Assembly (NCBI GenBank): GCA_029256485.1
Contig: JAQSXU010000058.1
Span: 1 to 20,120, forward strand
Length of the DNA: 20,120 bases
Direction of reading: 5' to 3'
DNA from: Clostridiaceae bacterium
Lineage (GTDB): Bacteria; Bacillota_A; Clostridia; Clostridiales; Clostridiaceae
Part shown: in pieces, positions 1-7,966 of the stretch
Numbering within the stretch: position 1 is the first letter of the stretch
How the letters are laid out: every line of letters begins with the position of its first letter
The notes under the pieces: model-generated
Databases searched by the model: none
Told to the model about the DNA's origin: nothing
Seen by the model: the letters and a program-made list of their open reading frames with translations, nothing else
Translations under genes and position numbers: made by a program

Positions 1-31
1 TTTAAAATTAGTTGTGAAATGAGGGAATTAA

Positions 32-1027
32 ATGGCAGAAGTATTGTCACAAAGTGAAATAGATGCTCTTTTGTCTGCCCTAAATTCTGGAGAATTAACC
101 CCGGATGAAGTCCCAAAGGATGAGGATAAGCAGAAAGTTAAACCTTATGACTTTAGGAGTCCGCAGAAATTCTCAAAGGATCATATAAGGACTCTTGAAC
201 TTATACACGATAATTATGCTAGAATAATTTCAAATTATTTAACAGCACAGGTTAGAAGTAATGTAAAAGTAAAAATAGAGTCTGTTCAGCAGATAACCTA
301 TGAGGAATTTATTCATTCAGTACCAAACCCAACAATACTTACTATATTTAAGATGCCGCCTTTAAATGGGTCTATTTTATTTGAAACAAATCCTCAATTT
401 GTTTTTCAAGTAATTGATGTACTCTTAGGAGGCAGTGGGCTTGGAACGTTTAAAGTAAGGGAATTTACAGACATAGATAAAAATATAATTAAAACAGTTA
501 ATTCTGGGTTAATAGCAAATTTAAAGTTAGCCTGGGAAGATGTTTTGCCAGTGGAACCTGAAATAGAAGGACTAGAAACTAACCCTGCACTGAACCAGAC
601 ATTGGCACCCAATGAACCTGTGGCACTAATAACCTTTTCTGTTGAAATGGGAAAGAACAGCACCTTTTTAAATATTTGTATACCATACTTAAGTATTGAA
701 AAGGTATTGGATAAATTAGTAGTACAGTACTGGTTCCAGGCAAATGATGAGGAAATTTTAAAGGAATCAAGAGAAAGATTAAAGAAAAAGTTAAATGTTG
801 TACCAATAGAATTAACGGCTGTCCTTGGAGAAACCCAAATTACAGTGGATGACTTTTTAAAGCTATCTGTTGGTGATGTTATAGCCTTGGACAATAAAAT
901 CGATAGTGCTATTTCTCTTATGGTAGAAAATGAACCATACTATTATGTTAAACCTGGTACTATTGGTAAAAATAAAGGGGTGCAGATACTAGATATTATG
1001 GATAAGGATGTGGAAAATTATGAGTAA
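32..1027 (+). CDS. fliM: Flagellar motor switch protein FliM
   Basis: FliM forms the upper part of the C-ring at the cytoplasmic face of the flagellar motor; it binds FliG and receives phosphorylated CheY. The N-terminus (residues 4-14, VLSQSEIDALL) is the conserved CheY-P binding peptide. The middle domain follows at about 45-230 and includes the GGSG loop at 133-136 that contacts FliG in the family. The C-terminus, about 255-325, is a SpoA/FliN-like domain. The length of 331 residues is normal. The ATG at 32 is preceded by a GAGGG ribosome binding site at 21-25. The last codons overlap the start of fliY by 8 bases, so the two are probably translationally coupled. Both form the tail of a basal-body operon that begins left of the window. 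Confidence 0.97.
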   Translation: MAEVLSQSEIDALLSALNSGELTPDEVPKDEDKQKVKPYDFRSPQKFSKDHIRTLELIHDNYARIISNYLTAQVRSNVKVKIESVQQITYEEFIHSVPNPTILTIFKMPPLNGSILFETNPQFVFQVIDVLLGGSGLGTFKVREFTDIDKNIIKTVNSGLIANLKLAWEDVLPVEPEIEGLETNPALNQTLAPNEPVALITFSVEMGKNSTFLNICIPYLSIEKVLDKLVVQYWFQANDEEILKESRERLKKKLNVVPIELTAVLGETQITVDDFLKLSVGDVIALDNKIDSAISLMVENEPYYYVKPGTIGKNKGVQILDIMDKDVENYE

Positions 1028-2204
1028 TGGGTTTCTTTCACAGGAAGAAATAGACTCTCTGTTAAATGGAGGTCCTACTACTAATGCTGCTCCAGCTGAA
1101 GATGTAAAGACTAGCCAAAATACTAATGTTGGCCAAGACAGTGGATTATCTGATGTGGAAAAGGATTTGCTTGGTGAAATAGGAAATATCTCAATGGGAT
1201 CTGCCTCCACAGCACTTTCTACAATTATAAATCAACAAGTAAATATAACAACTCCAGTGGTTTCTGTAACTACATTATCTAATCTCAAAGGCACCTTTGA
1301 GGTTCCTAATATTTCACTGGAGGTTAAGTATACCAGTGGAATTATTGGAGAAAATCTTCTAGTTATGAAGGTAAGTGATGCAGCAGTAATTTCTAATCTT
1401 ATGATGGGTGGAAATGGAGTTGTGGATCATGAAGTTAAAGAACTATCTGAGATAGAAGAGAGTGCTGTATCAGAAGCAATGAACCAAATGATTGGTTCAG
1501 CAGCTACTTCTATGGCAACCATGTTTGTAAGAGAAGTGAATATATCTCCTCCAAAATCAAAGATTTGGAATGATTATACATCTCCATTGGCAGATGGAAT
1601 TAGTGATGATGAGCCAATTGTAAGGGTTTCATTTAAACTTACCATTGGAGAATTAGTAGACAGTGAGATGATGCAGCTGCTGCCAATAAACACTGCTAAA
1701 AAAATTGTGGGAATAATGATGGGAGAGGAAACACAGGAAAAACCAGCAGAGACTCCTGCACCACAGCCCAAAGCTAGTGTGTCATATACTGAACCACCAG
1801 CACCTGTTGCAGCACCAAGCAGCAATAATGCTAAACCAGTGTATGCAGAAAGTCCTTCTCCAGTTCAGAGCAAACCAATTGAAGTTCAGAGGGCATCTTT
1901 TGAGTCACTGGGGGATTCTTCTAGATCAAATACAGCAATGCCCCATAATATTGATTTAATTTTGGATGTTCCTCTTGAGGTATCAGTTCTACTTGGAAGA
2001 GCTAAGAAAAATGTTAAAGATATATTAAATATGGGTACTGGCTCACTAATAGAGCTTGATAAATTAGCTGAGGAACCAGTGGAAATCTTAGTTAATGGCA
2101 AGAAGGTTGCTTATGGTGAAGTAGTAGTTATTGATGAAAACTTCGGAGTAAGAATTACCAGCATTGTAAGTGGTGAAGAAAGAATTAAAAATTTAGGAAG
2201 ATAA
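1020..2204 (+). CDS. fliY: Flagellar motor switch phosphatase FliY
   Basis: FliY is the Gram-positive switch protein that combines a CheC/CheX-type CheY-P phosphatase with a FliN-like C-ring domain. The N-terminal peptide (FLSQEEIDSLL, residues 5-15) again looks like a CheY-P docking peptide. Both phosphatase half-sites match the CheC consensus D/S-x3-E-x2-N-x22-P: D49, E53, N56, P79, and S148, E152, N155, P178, so both appear intact. A Pro/Ala/Ser-rich linker of about 240-300 leads to the SpoA domain at about 311-388. I chose the ATG at 1020 rather than an in-frame ATG at 1008: 1020 has AAGGA 11 bases upstream and begins with the conserved peptide. Length is 394 residues. An intrinsic terminator follows directly. 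Confidence 0.95.
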   Translation: MSNGFLSQEEIDSLLNGGPTTNAAPAEDVKTSQNTNVGQDSGLSDVEKDLLGEIGNISMGSASTALSTIINQQVNITTPVVSVTTLSNLKGTFEVPNISLEVKYTSGIIGENLLVMKVSDAAVISNLMMGGNGVVDHEVKELSEIEESAVSEAMNQMIGSAATSMATMFVREVNISPPKSKIWNDYTSPLADGISDDEPIVRVSFKLTIGELVDSEMMQLLPINTAKKIVGIMMGEETQEKPAETPAPQPKASVSYTEPPAPVAAPSSNNAKPVYAESPSPVQSKPIEVQRASFESLGDSSRSNTAMPHNIDLILDVPLEVSVLLGRAKKNVKDILNMGTGSLIELDKLAEEPVEILVNGKKVAYGEVVVIDENFGVRITSIVSGEERIKNLGR

Positions 2205-2211
2205 ATAAAAC

Positions 2212-2250
2212 CCCCGGGGTACTTTTGGACCACGGGGATTGTTTATTTTT
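2212..2250 (+). terminator. Intrinsic terminator after fliY
   Basis: CCCCGGGGTAC at 2212-2222 can pair across a TTTT loop with GGACCACGGGG at 2227-2237, giving an 11-position stem with two mismatches, followed by a T-rich tract ending in TTTTT at 2250. It lies 7 bases after the fliY stop. It probably ends the fliM-fliY transcript before the SigD-controlled operon. The tail also forms part of a separate 9-bp palindrome, GTTTATTTT/AAAATAAAC (2241-2259). Confidence 0.65.
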
Positions 2251-2271
2251 AAAATAAACAACTTTAACTAA

Positions 2272-2326
2272 AACTTATGCAGTATAAAAAAGCGTTGAAG
2301 CTTCGCTATTTTTCTACTGCATAAGT
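2272..2326. repeat. 55-nt long imperfect inverted repeat (hairpin)
   Basis: AACTTATGCAGTA at 2272-2284 is matched exactly by its reverse complement TACTGCATAAGTT at 2314-2326. Pairing continues inward through A-rich and T-rich tracts with one mismatch and one bulge, to GCG/CGC around the loop TTGAAGCTT. The stem is about 23 bp. No T-run follows the right arm, so it is not a typical terminator. Its role is unknown. Confidence 0.75.
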
Positions 2327-2353
2327 TAAGTTTACGTAAGTTTATTTTTACTA

Positions 2354-2380
2354 TAAACTTTTCAAAACCTATACCGATAA
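2354..2380 (+). promoter_or_regulatory. SigD (sigma-28) promoter of the late flagellar operon
   Basis: TAAA at 2354-2357, a 16-base spacer, then CCGATAA at 2374-2380. This matches the sigma-28 consensus of Gram-positive bacteria (TAAA, about 15-16 bases, CCGATAA/T). It lies 37 bases before flgM, so transcription would begin near 2387. In the Bacillus family flgM is likewise driven by SigD. Confidence 0.85.
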
Positions 2381-2397
2381 TAAATTATTGAAAAGTT
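2356..2397. repeat. Inverted repeat straddling the flgM promoter
   Basis: AACTTTTCAA at 2356-2365 and TTGAAAAGTT at 2388-2397 are perfect 10-bp inverted arms. The left arm overlaps the -35 element and the right arm covers the predicted transcription start, with the -10 element between them. It could be an operator or could be chance in AT-rich DNA. Confidence 0.6.
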
Positions 2398-2417
2398 AAA
2401 GTTTAGGGAGTGTTAAA

Positions 2418-2684
2418 ATGAACATTAATGGTGTCAGCGCAAATAAAGTCATTAAATTATATGGTGAGATAAAAAAACAGGATAAAGTAAGCACAATAAA
2501 GCAAAGCAGTGACAGCATAGAAATATCATCCCTAGGTAAAAGTCTCAGCAGTTATTCAATAGATGACAAATTTGTGAGCAATGAAAAGAAAATCCAAGCC
2601 CTAAAGAATGAAGTTTCCAATGGAACTTACAATAGGGATGCAAAACTTATAGCATCTAAAATGCTGGAAGCTATGAAAAAATAA
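2418..2684 (+). CDS. flgM: Anti-sigma-28 factor FlgM
   Basis: FlgM binds SigD in the cytoplasm and holds it inactive until the hook-basal body is complete. The protein is 88 residues, the normal size. It has a polar, probably disordered N-terminal half. The C-terminal part carries the family signature around residues 72-85 (NGTYNRDAKLIASKML), which corresponds to the sigma-binding helices. The ATG at 2418 has AGGGAG at 2405-2410. It is the first gene of the late operon, directly behind a SigD promoter, which gives the expected negative feedback loop. flgN follows after 20 bases. Confidence 0.93.
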   Translation: MNINGVSANKVIKLYGEIKKQDKVSTIKQSSDSIEISSLGKSLSSYSIDDKFVSNEKKIQALKNEVSNGTYNRDAKLIASKMLEAMKK

Positions 2685-2704
2685 TTGTAAATTTGGAGGA
2701 ATTT

Positions 2705-3112
2705 ATGAAAGAGAAGCTTAATTTGATTTTAGTTAAGGAGTATGAATCCTTAAATAAACTTCTTTCAATACTTGATGAACAGCACATCCGCGTAGTTAAG
2801 AATGATGTTTTTGGCATGGAAGCCATTGTAAAGGAAATTGAAAAAGAAAATAAGGCGGTTGCAGAGCTTGAAATGGAAAGAAGAAAGCTTACTCAGGGAA
2901 GGAAAATGAGCGACATCATTCAGGAATTAAACGATGAAAATTTAGATAAAAACTTTAGAAATATCAAAATGTTACTTCAGGAAGTTACCCTTCAGAAGGA
3001 TAATAATGAACTGCTTATAAAGCAAAGGTTAGGTTTTACCACCCAAATGCTAAGAATATTAAGTCCCGATAGAAGTGTAAAAACTTATAATGCCTATGGT
3101 AAGAAAAGATAA
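2705..3112 (+). CDS. flgN: FlgN-type flagellar export chaperone
   Basis: FlgN-type proteins are cytoplasmic chaperones that deliver the hook-filament junction proteins FlgK and FlgL to the type III export apparatus. The 135-residue protein is almost wholly helical and charged, with heptad-like Leu/Ile patterns (LLSILDEQHIRVVK near the N-terminus, LLIKQRLGFTTQMLRIL near the C-terminus), as in the FlgN family. I chose the ATG at 2705 over an in-frame TTG at 2693, because GGAGGA lies at 2695-2700 and would be inside the longer version. The position between flgM and flgK is the standard one. The similarity is more in structure and context than in a sharp motif. Confidence 0.85.
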   Translation: MKEKLNLILVKEYESLNKLLSILDEQHIRVVKNDVFGMEAIVKEIEKENKAVAELEMERRKLTQGRKMSDIIQELNDENLDKNFRNIKMLLQEVTLQKDNNELLIKQRLGFTTQMLRILSPDRSVKTYNAYGKKR

Positions 3113-3131
3113 TATTAAAGGAGTGATTTAG

Positions 3132-4997
3132 GTGGCAGGATTATTTGATACCTTTGGAATAGCAAAAAGAGGATTATTTGCACAACAAAAGGCTTTGGAC
3201 GTTACATCACACAACGTAGCAAATGCTAATACAGAAGGGTACTCCAGACAGAGAGTAACTTTACAAACTACAACGCCATATTGTACCCCAAGCTTTAACA
3301 GTGCAGCTGGACCGGGACAATTAGGTACAGGAGTTGAGGTAACTTCTATAGATAGAGTAAGGGACTCTTTTTTAGACTATCAGACCAGAGTTGAAACTGG
3401 AGTTCAGGGAAGATATGCAGGCCGTGATAAATTTCTAAGCCAAATTGAAAATATTCTAAATGAACCAAGTGATACAGGCATATCGAGTTTAGTAGGTAAA
3501 TTTTTTGATGACTGGCAGCAGTTATCAAAACAGGCTGAAACATCAAATGCCAGATCAGTAGTTGTACAACAGTCATTAGCATTGACAAATGAGTTGAATC
3601 ACACTTCGACTGAACTTGAAAAATTAAAAGAAAATACTCAAATTAATATAAAAGATGATGTTTTTGATATTAATACTACATTAAGTCAGATAAATGACCT
3701 AAACAAAGAAATTGTACAGGTAAAGGTTGCAGGCCAGAGCCCAAATGACTTAGAGGATAAAAGAGATTTATTACTTGATCAATTAAGTGCTAAATTTGGA
3801 ATTACTATAGACAAGAAAAATTATGACGGCATTGATGTTACTACCACCAATGATCCAGTGGATTCTGCAAGTCCAAATGGGGGAGCAGCACCTATAGACC
3901 CTGTCACAGGCAAACCAATGAATATTATGCAGACCATTAATCCTGATAATGCAATACAGTTTGCATATATCAGCAATATAGACACAACCAGCAGTGCCAC
4001 ATCAACCACTGTTACTTATTATGTAAAGGGTGATATGTCTTCTGACAGTAATAAGAGAACAATAACATTTGATCCACCTCTTACAGCGGCACAATTACAA
4101 AAGTTTGATGAGTGCAGAGTTTTATATACGGATGCACAAGGCAATGTTTTAACTGTAGATGGTGCCAATAATAAGACAACGGATGGAGATGCTGCTAACT
4201 GGGTAGGAAGTAATTTAACAATAAATGATGCTAATAAAATAAAGCTTTTCCAACCACCTTCAGGAGAACTGAAAGGATATATGTCAGTACAACAGGACGT
4301 GGATGTATATCAGGATCAATTAAATAAATTGGCAAAGGCATTTGCTTTTGCGGTAAATGCTGTGGAGACACAGAGTGATACTTGGTCTGCAGATGGAAGC
4401 TACAGCAGCGGCACCAATGTTTTAAATTTCTTCGTAAACTCTGATACTGCTGGTACAGAAGATAATATTACAGCAGCTAATATAACAGTAAACCAGGCTC
4501 TTGTGGATGATCCTATGAAAGTAATAGCGGGCTTGGATGCAGATGTAAATGTATCTGGAGAAAGCGACGGCTCAAGGGCCCTGGCTATAGCTCAATTAAG
4601 AGATAAATTAATGGGAATTCAAAATATTGATAGTACTACTACAAGACAGCAATTTTTAACTAAAACTGCAGCAGGAGATTTATTTGCAGTTGATACAAAT
4701 TTAGGAAACGGTTTAAAGACAGCAGTAAATAATTTAGACGGAATGACCTTAGATAATTATTTCAAAGATACTGTTGACAGGCTTGGAATCCAAGAGCAGG
4801 AAGCAAAAAGGATGGTTTCTAATCAGGACACTTTATTGTCAGGGATAAAACAGGCAAAGGATTCATCTTCAGGTGTTTCCCTTGATGAAGAAATGGCTAA
4901 TCTTGTTCAATTTCAGCATGCTTACCAGGCCAATGCTAAGATTATTTCAACAGTAGATCAATTGCTTGATGTTGTTGTTAATGGACTGATTAAGTAA
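3132..4997 (+). CDS. flgK: Flagellar hook-associated protein 1 FlgK
   Basis: FlgK forms the first ring of the hook-filament junction and is secreted by the flagellar export system. The N-terminal D0 helix (FDTFGIAKRGLFAQQKALDV, about 5-24) leads into the rod/hook motif SHNVANANTEGYSRQRV at about 26-42. The C-terminal helix (SLDEEMANLVQFQHAYQANA, then KIISTVDQLLDVVVNGL) is the matching flg_bb_rod/FlgK C-terminal signature. At 621 residues it is on the long side, with a variable Ser/Thr/Asp-rich centre at about 235-460. The start is GTG at 3132, with AAGGAG at 3118-3123. flgL follows 17 bases downstream. Confidence 0.97.
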   Translation: MAGLFDTFGIAKRGLFAQQKALDVTSHNVANANTEGYSRQRVTLQTTTPYCTPSFNSAAGPGQLGTGVEVTSIDRVRDSFLDYQTRVETGVQGRYAGRDKFLSQIENILNEPSDTGISSLVGKFFDDWQQLSKQAETSNARSVVVQQSLALTNELNHTSTELEKLKENTQINIKDDVFDINTTLSQINDLNKEIVQVKVAGQSPNDLEDKRDLLLDQLSAKFGITIDKKNYDGIDVTTTNDPVDSASPNGGAAPIDPVTGKPMNIMQTINPDNAIQFAYISNIDTTSSATSTTVTYYVKGDMSSDSNKRTITFDPPLTAAQLQKFDECRVLYTDAQGNVLTVDGANNKTTDGDAANWVGSNLTINDANKIKLFQPPSGELKGYMSVQQDVDVYQDQLNKLAKAFAFAVNAVETQSDTWSADGSYSSGTNVLNFFVNSDTAGTEDNITAANITVNQALVDDPMKVIAGLDADVNVSGESDGSRALAIAQLRDKLMGIQNIDSTTTRQQFLTKTAAGDLFAVDTNLGNGLKTAVNNLDGMTLDNYFKDTVDRLGIQEQEAKRMVSNQDTLLSGIKQAKDSSSGVSLDEEMANLVQFQHAYQANAKIISTVDQLLDVVVNGLIK

Positions 4998-5014
4998 AGG
5001 AAAGTGGTGATTAA

Positions 5015-6022
5015 ATGAGAATTACAAATAAAATGCTTTCAAATAATTTTTTAAGTGATTTAAATACAAATTTACAGAATATGCAGACCCTGCAAAAGCA
5101 AATGACATCAGGAAAGTTATTCAGTAAACCATCTGATAATCCTTTTAGCGTATCCAGAGCAATGGAACTACATACAAGTATTAATACAAATACAATGTAC
5201 AATGAAAATATAAAGGATACAATAAATTGGCTGGATACAACTGATAAAGCGGCAGGACAAATTGGAGATGTTTTCCAGAGGGTTAGAGAATTACTTGTAA
5301 ATTCGGGAGATGCGGCTTATAGCCCTGAGGAAAGGCAAAAGATTAAGGATGAAGTAAATCAAGATGTATCTCAGCTTTCTCAGATTTTAAACACCAGTTT
5401 TGATGGAAAATATGTTTTTGGTGGAACCAGAGGCACGTCCAAGCCAACAGATGCAGTTACAAATGCAACAACTGGTAATACTGACTTAGTTTATGTAAAT
5501 AAGGATGGAACAACATTAGATCCCGTTGTAACACCAACGGCAGCACAGTATACCATGATTAAAACCAGCCTTCAAGTTGAAGTTTCTCAAGGTGTTACCA
5601 TGAAATACAATGTTAGCGCCAATGAGATAATGCAATATGGCAGTGATCCATCAACTGATGACATAAGATTATTGCTCCAGAGAATAACAAATCATCTTGA
5701 TGGGAATAATGATGCTGGTACTGCTACAGATGCTAATGCCACATCATATCTAACAGGTAAAGATTTAAATGATGTAGATGCAGCTTTGAATAATATACTA
5801 ACAGTTCGCTCTCAAGTAGGCGCAAAACAAAATAGAATGGACAGCGCTCAAACGCAAAATACAGATATGAATGCAAATATGACTGAAATTTTATCTAAAA
5901 CAGAGGATATAGATATAACTCAGAAGACCATGGAGTACGCTACGGCACAAACTGTTTATCTGGCATCACTGCAGACCAGTGCAAAGGTAATACAGCCAAC
6001 CTTAATGGACTACTTGAGATAG
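5015..6022 (+). CDS. flgL: Flagellar hook-associated protein 3 FlgL
   Basis: FlgL is the second junction protein between hook and filament and is homologous to flagellin at both ends. The N-terminus begins MRITNKMLSNNFLSDLN and continues through LQKQMTSGKLFSKPSDNPFS (about 28-47), the flagellin-like D0/D1 helix with the SDNPxxxxRAM pattern. The C-terminus has the long amphipathic helix (AQTVYLASLQTSAKVIQPTL, about 313-332) ending in DYLR. At 335 residues it is of normal length. The ATG at 5015 follows flgK by 17 bases, with AAGGA and GGTG upstream. It would be exported with the FlgN chaperone. Confidence 0.95.
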   Translation: MRITNKMLSNNFLSDLNTNLQNMQTLQKQMTSGKLFSKPSDNPFSVSRAMELHTSINTNTMYNENIKDTINWLDTTDKAAGQIGDVFQRVRELLVNSGDAAYSPEERQKIKDEVNQDVSQLSQILNTSFDGKYVFGGTRGTSKPTDAVTNATTGNTDLVYVNKDGTTLDPVVTPTAAQYTMIKTSLQVEVSQGVTMKYNVSANEIMQYGSDPSTDDIRLLLQRITNHLDGNNDAGTATDANATSYLTGKDLNDVDAALNNILTVRSQVGAKQNRMDSAQTQNTDMNANMTEILSKTEDIDITQKTMEYATAQTVYLASLQTSAKVIQPTLMDYLR

Positions 6023-6038
6023 TTAAGAGGTGAAAGTA

Positions 6039-6470
6039 ATGAAACTAAATACAAAATATCATGGCATTAAAAATTATGAGGAAAATGACATAATTACATT
6101 TGAAAAGGGAATCCCGGGATTTGACAATTTTAAAAAATTTATTTTGTTTGACGTGGAGAATAATGATGTATTTAAAGTACTTCACTCCATAGAGAATAAT
6201 GAAATAGGTTTCCTAGTGGTTTCACCTTTTGATGTGGATAAAAGTTATGAGTTCAATATAGATGATGATACAATATATTACCTTAAAATTAAAGAACCAT
6301 CAGATGCAATGGTTCTAAGTACAGTAACATTAAATTCAAAAGTAAAGGATATTACTATTAATTTAAAAGCACCAATAATAATAAATTTCCATGAAAAATT
6401 AGGACAACAGATAATACTTGACAATGAGAAATATGAAGTAAAACATAAACTTATTAATAATAGCCAGTAA
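6039..6470 (+). CDS. fliW: Flagellar assembly factor FliW
   Basis: FliW is a small cytoplasmic beta-barrel protein that binds either flagellin or CsrA. When flagellin is exported, free FliW binds CsrA and relieves its block on flagellin translation. Recognisable family features are ITFEKGIPGFDNFKKFIL at about 20-37 and the C-terminal IINFHEKLGQQIILDNEKY. I chose the ATG at 6039 (143 residues) rather than a GTG at 6030, because AAGAGG at 6025-6030 is the ribosome binding site and would overlap the earlier start. It is followed by csrA after 72 bases, the usual partner pair. Confidence 0.95.
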   Translation: MKLNTKYHGIKNYEENDIITFEKGIPGFDNFKKFILFDVENNDVFKVLHSIENNEIGFLVVSPFDVDKSYEFNIDDDTIYYLKIKEPSDAMVLSTVTLNSKVKDITINLKAPIIINFHEKLGQQIILDNEKYEVKHKLINNSQ

Positions 6471-6542
6471 AATGGATATAATATTTAAAATGATTACTAT
6501 TGCTGCTTAAGTGTACTTTTGAATGGTTTAGGAGGAAAATAT

Positions 6543-6761
6543 ATGCTTGTTATTGGCCGTAAAAAAGGTGAATCCTTACTGATAGGTGACAATATAGAAA
6601 TAACAGTTTTGAAAATTGAAGATGGAAACGTAAAAATAGCAATTTCTGCACCTAAAGATATAGTGATTTTAAGAAAAGAATTGTACAAAGCTGTTGCTGA
6701 AGAAAATCAGCAGGCTATAGTTACTAATTCATCTTTATTAAAAAATTTAATAAAAAAATAG
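6543..6761 (+). CDS. csrA: Translational regulator CsrA
   Basis: CsrA is a homodimeric RNA-binding protein that recognises GGA in hairpin loops near ribosome binding sites and blocks translation; in Firmicutes its main known target is the flagellin mRNA. The 72-residue sequence shows the family N-terminus [16 protein letters not shown], with the RNA-contacting LVIGRKKGE strand, then [19 protein letters not shown] and the VILRKELY strand/helix. The ATG at 6543 has GGAGG at 6531-6535; an upstream in-frame ATG at 6519 would place this site inside the gene. The C-terminal extension beyond about residue 52 is as in Bacillus/Clostridium CsrA. Its likely target, fliC, lies about 4 kb downstream. Confidence 0.96.
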   Translation: MLVIGRKKGESLLIGDNIEITVLKIEDGNVKIAISAPKDIVILRKELYKAVAEENQQAIVTNSSLLKNLIKK

Positions 6762-6775
6762 ATGGGGTGTTGAGC

Positions 6776-7156
6776 ATGGAAGTTAAAGTGATAAGTCAAG
6801 GAGGACAAAATTCAATTCCATTTAACAATCAAATTCAAGGTGATGAGGTACAAGCAGTAGAAAAAAGCAACAATAGCAGCGAAAATTTAGTTGTTAATAT
6901 TAGCCCAAATGGTGTTGAACACAGGGCAATAAGAGAAAAAGATCTACAGAAAGCAGTTGACGAAGTAAATAAAACATTAGAAAAGGATAAAACTCATATT
7001 GAGTTTGAGGTTTATGGAAAGTTTAAGGATGTAACTATAAAAATAGTGGACAATGAAACAAAAAAGGTTATCAGAGAGATGCCTCCTAAAAACATTATAG
7101 ATATGATTGCAAAGTTTTGTGAAATGGCAGGGCTTTTCCTTGACCAGAAGGTTTAA
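6776..7156 (+). CDS. flaG: FlaG family protein
   Basis: FlaG proteins are small flagellar proteins whose loss alters filament length in some bacteria; the exact biochemical role is unsettled. The 126-residue protein has a polar, low-complexity N-terminal third. The conserved C-terminal half has LQKAVDEVNKTLE (about 57-69), a beta segment with FEVYGKFKDVTIKIVDNETK, and the diagnostic REMPPKNIIDMIAKF (about 101-115). The ATG at 6776 has GGGGTG at 6764-6769; a GTG at 6767 is less likely. It starts 14 bases after csrA and lies upstream of fliS and fliD, where flaG is often found. Confidence 0.9.
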   Translation: MEVKVISQGGQNSIPFNNQIQGDEVQAVEKSNNSSENLVVNISPNGVEHRAIREKDLQKAVDEVNKTLEKDKTHIEFEVYGKFKDVTIKIVDNETKKVIREMPPKNIIDMIAKFCEMAGLFLDQKV

Positions 7157-7200
7157 TGGATAAATATCTGCTTTAACATGAAATAAGGAGTGGTGCTTAA

Positions 7201-7494
7201 ATGGAGTTTAAATTAAATAAAATTGACACCGATTTAAGACAAAAAATAAATGATGCCACCAAGGAAGGCAAAGTCCACAGTAAAAAGGATTTAGTGATTC
7301 AAAAACAGGAAAACAGAAAAGGCAAAGATGAACAAATGGAATTTGCCAAACAGTTAAAGCAATATAAAAAGAAAAATAATAAAAATTTAACTGTAAAAGC
7401 AGAAAAAATAGATGAAGTCCAGGTAGATGTATATCTGGAAAAGAATCCACGAAGTTCAATAAAGAGAGGACTGCTGTTAGATACAAGAAAATAA
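7201..7494 (+). CDS. Small basic protein of unknown function in the late flagellar operon
   Basis: I do not recognise this 97-residue protein. It is very rich in Lys, with Glu, Gln and Asn, has no Cys, no signal peptide and no membrane segment. The first 70 residues look like charged helix or disordered tail. The last 30 (VQVDVYLEKNPRSSIKRGLL) could form a small ordered element. The ATG at 7201 has AAGGAG at 7185-7190, and it sits between flaG and fliS in the same direction with short gaps. That suggests a cytoplasmic flagellar accessory role (chaperone, regulator or RNA-binding factor), but this is only context. Base composition resembles its neighbours. Confidence 0.75.
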   Translation: MEFKLNKIDTDLRQKINDATKEGKVHSKKDLVIQKQENRKGKDEQMEFAKQLKQYKKKNNKNLTVKAEKIDEVQVDVYLEKNPRSSIKRGLLLDTRK

Positions 7495-7567
7495 AACTTA
7501 ATCTTTTTATAAAATAATAACTGCTGTCAATTGTGAACTTATAAATCACTGAAGGAGGTTAAGTTGT

Positions 7568-7954
7568 ATGTATGGATCAAATGCATATAATACGTATAAA
7601 AATAACAGTATAAATTACGCATCAAAAGAACAGCTTTTACTAATGCTGGTGGAGGGAGCTGTAAAGTTTGGCAAAATTGCAAGACAAGCTATACTAGATA
7701 AAAAAGTACAAACTTCTCATGACAACATTGTAAAAGCTCAAAATATTTATTATGAGCTTATGGCCACTCTTGACGTGTCACAAGGTGGAAATTGGGCAAA
7801 TCAGCTAATGAGTATATATGAATTTATAATAAATAGATTAACTGAAGCAAATATTAAAAAAGACATAAAGATTATGGATGAAGTTATTCCACTAATGGAA
7901 GATGTAAAAGACACTTGGACAGAGGCATATAAAATATCAAAAGTTAATAAATAA
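7568..7954 (+). CDS. fliS: Flagellin export chaperone FliS
   Basis: FliS binds the C-terminal helix of flagellin, stops premature polymerisation and delivers flagellin to FlhA at the export gate; in Firmicutes it also affects FliW-flagellin binding. The 128-residue, all-helical protein starts with the family pattern NAYNTYKNNSINYASKEQLL (about 5-24), followed by LMLVEGAVKF and later GGNWANQLMSIYEFIINRLTEAN. The ATG at 7568 has a strong GGAGG at 7553-7557. fliD follows 12 bases after its stop. Confidence 0.96.
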   Translation: MYGSNAYNTYKNNSINYASKEQLLLMLVEGAVKFGKIARQAILDKKVQTSHDNIVKAQNIYYELMATLDVSQGGNWANQLMSIYEFIINRLTEANIKKDIKIMDEVIPLMEDVKDTWTEAYKISKVNK

Positions 7955-7966
7955 GGGAGTGATTAA

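Noticed and set aside
406..894. A 162-codon open frame on the minus strand
   Set aside because: Antisense shadow of fliM, whose sequence and motifs are unambiguous.
1008..1019. Longer start for fliY at an in-frame ATG
   Set aside because: The extra four residues precede the conserved CheY-binding peptide, and the ribosome binding site fits the ATG at 1020 instead.
6477..6482. A perfect TATAAT that might be a separate SigA promoter for csrA
   Set aside because: No acceptable -35 element at 16-18 bases and not an exact extended -10; such hexamers are common in this composition. Possible but unsupported.
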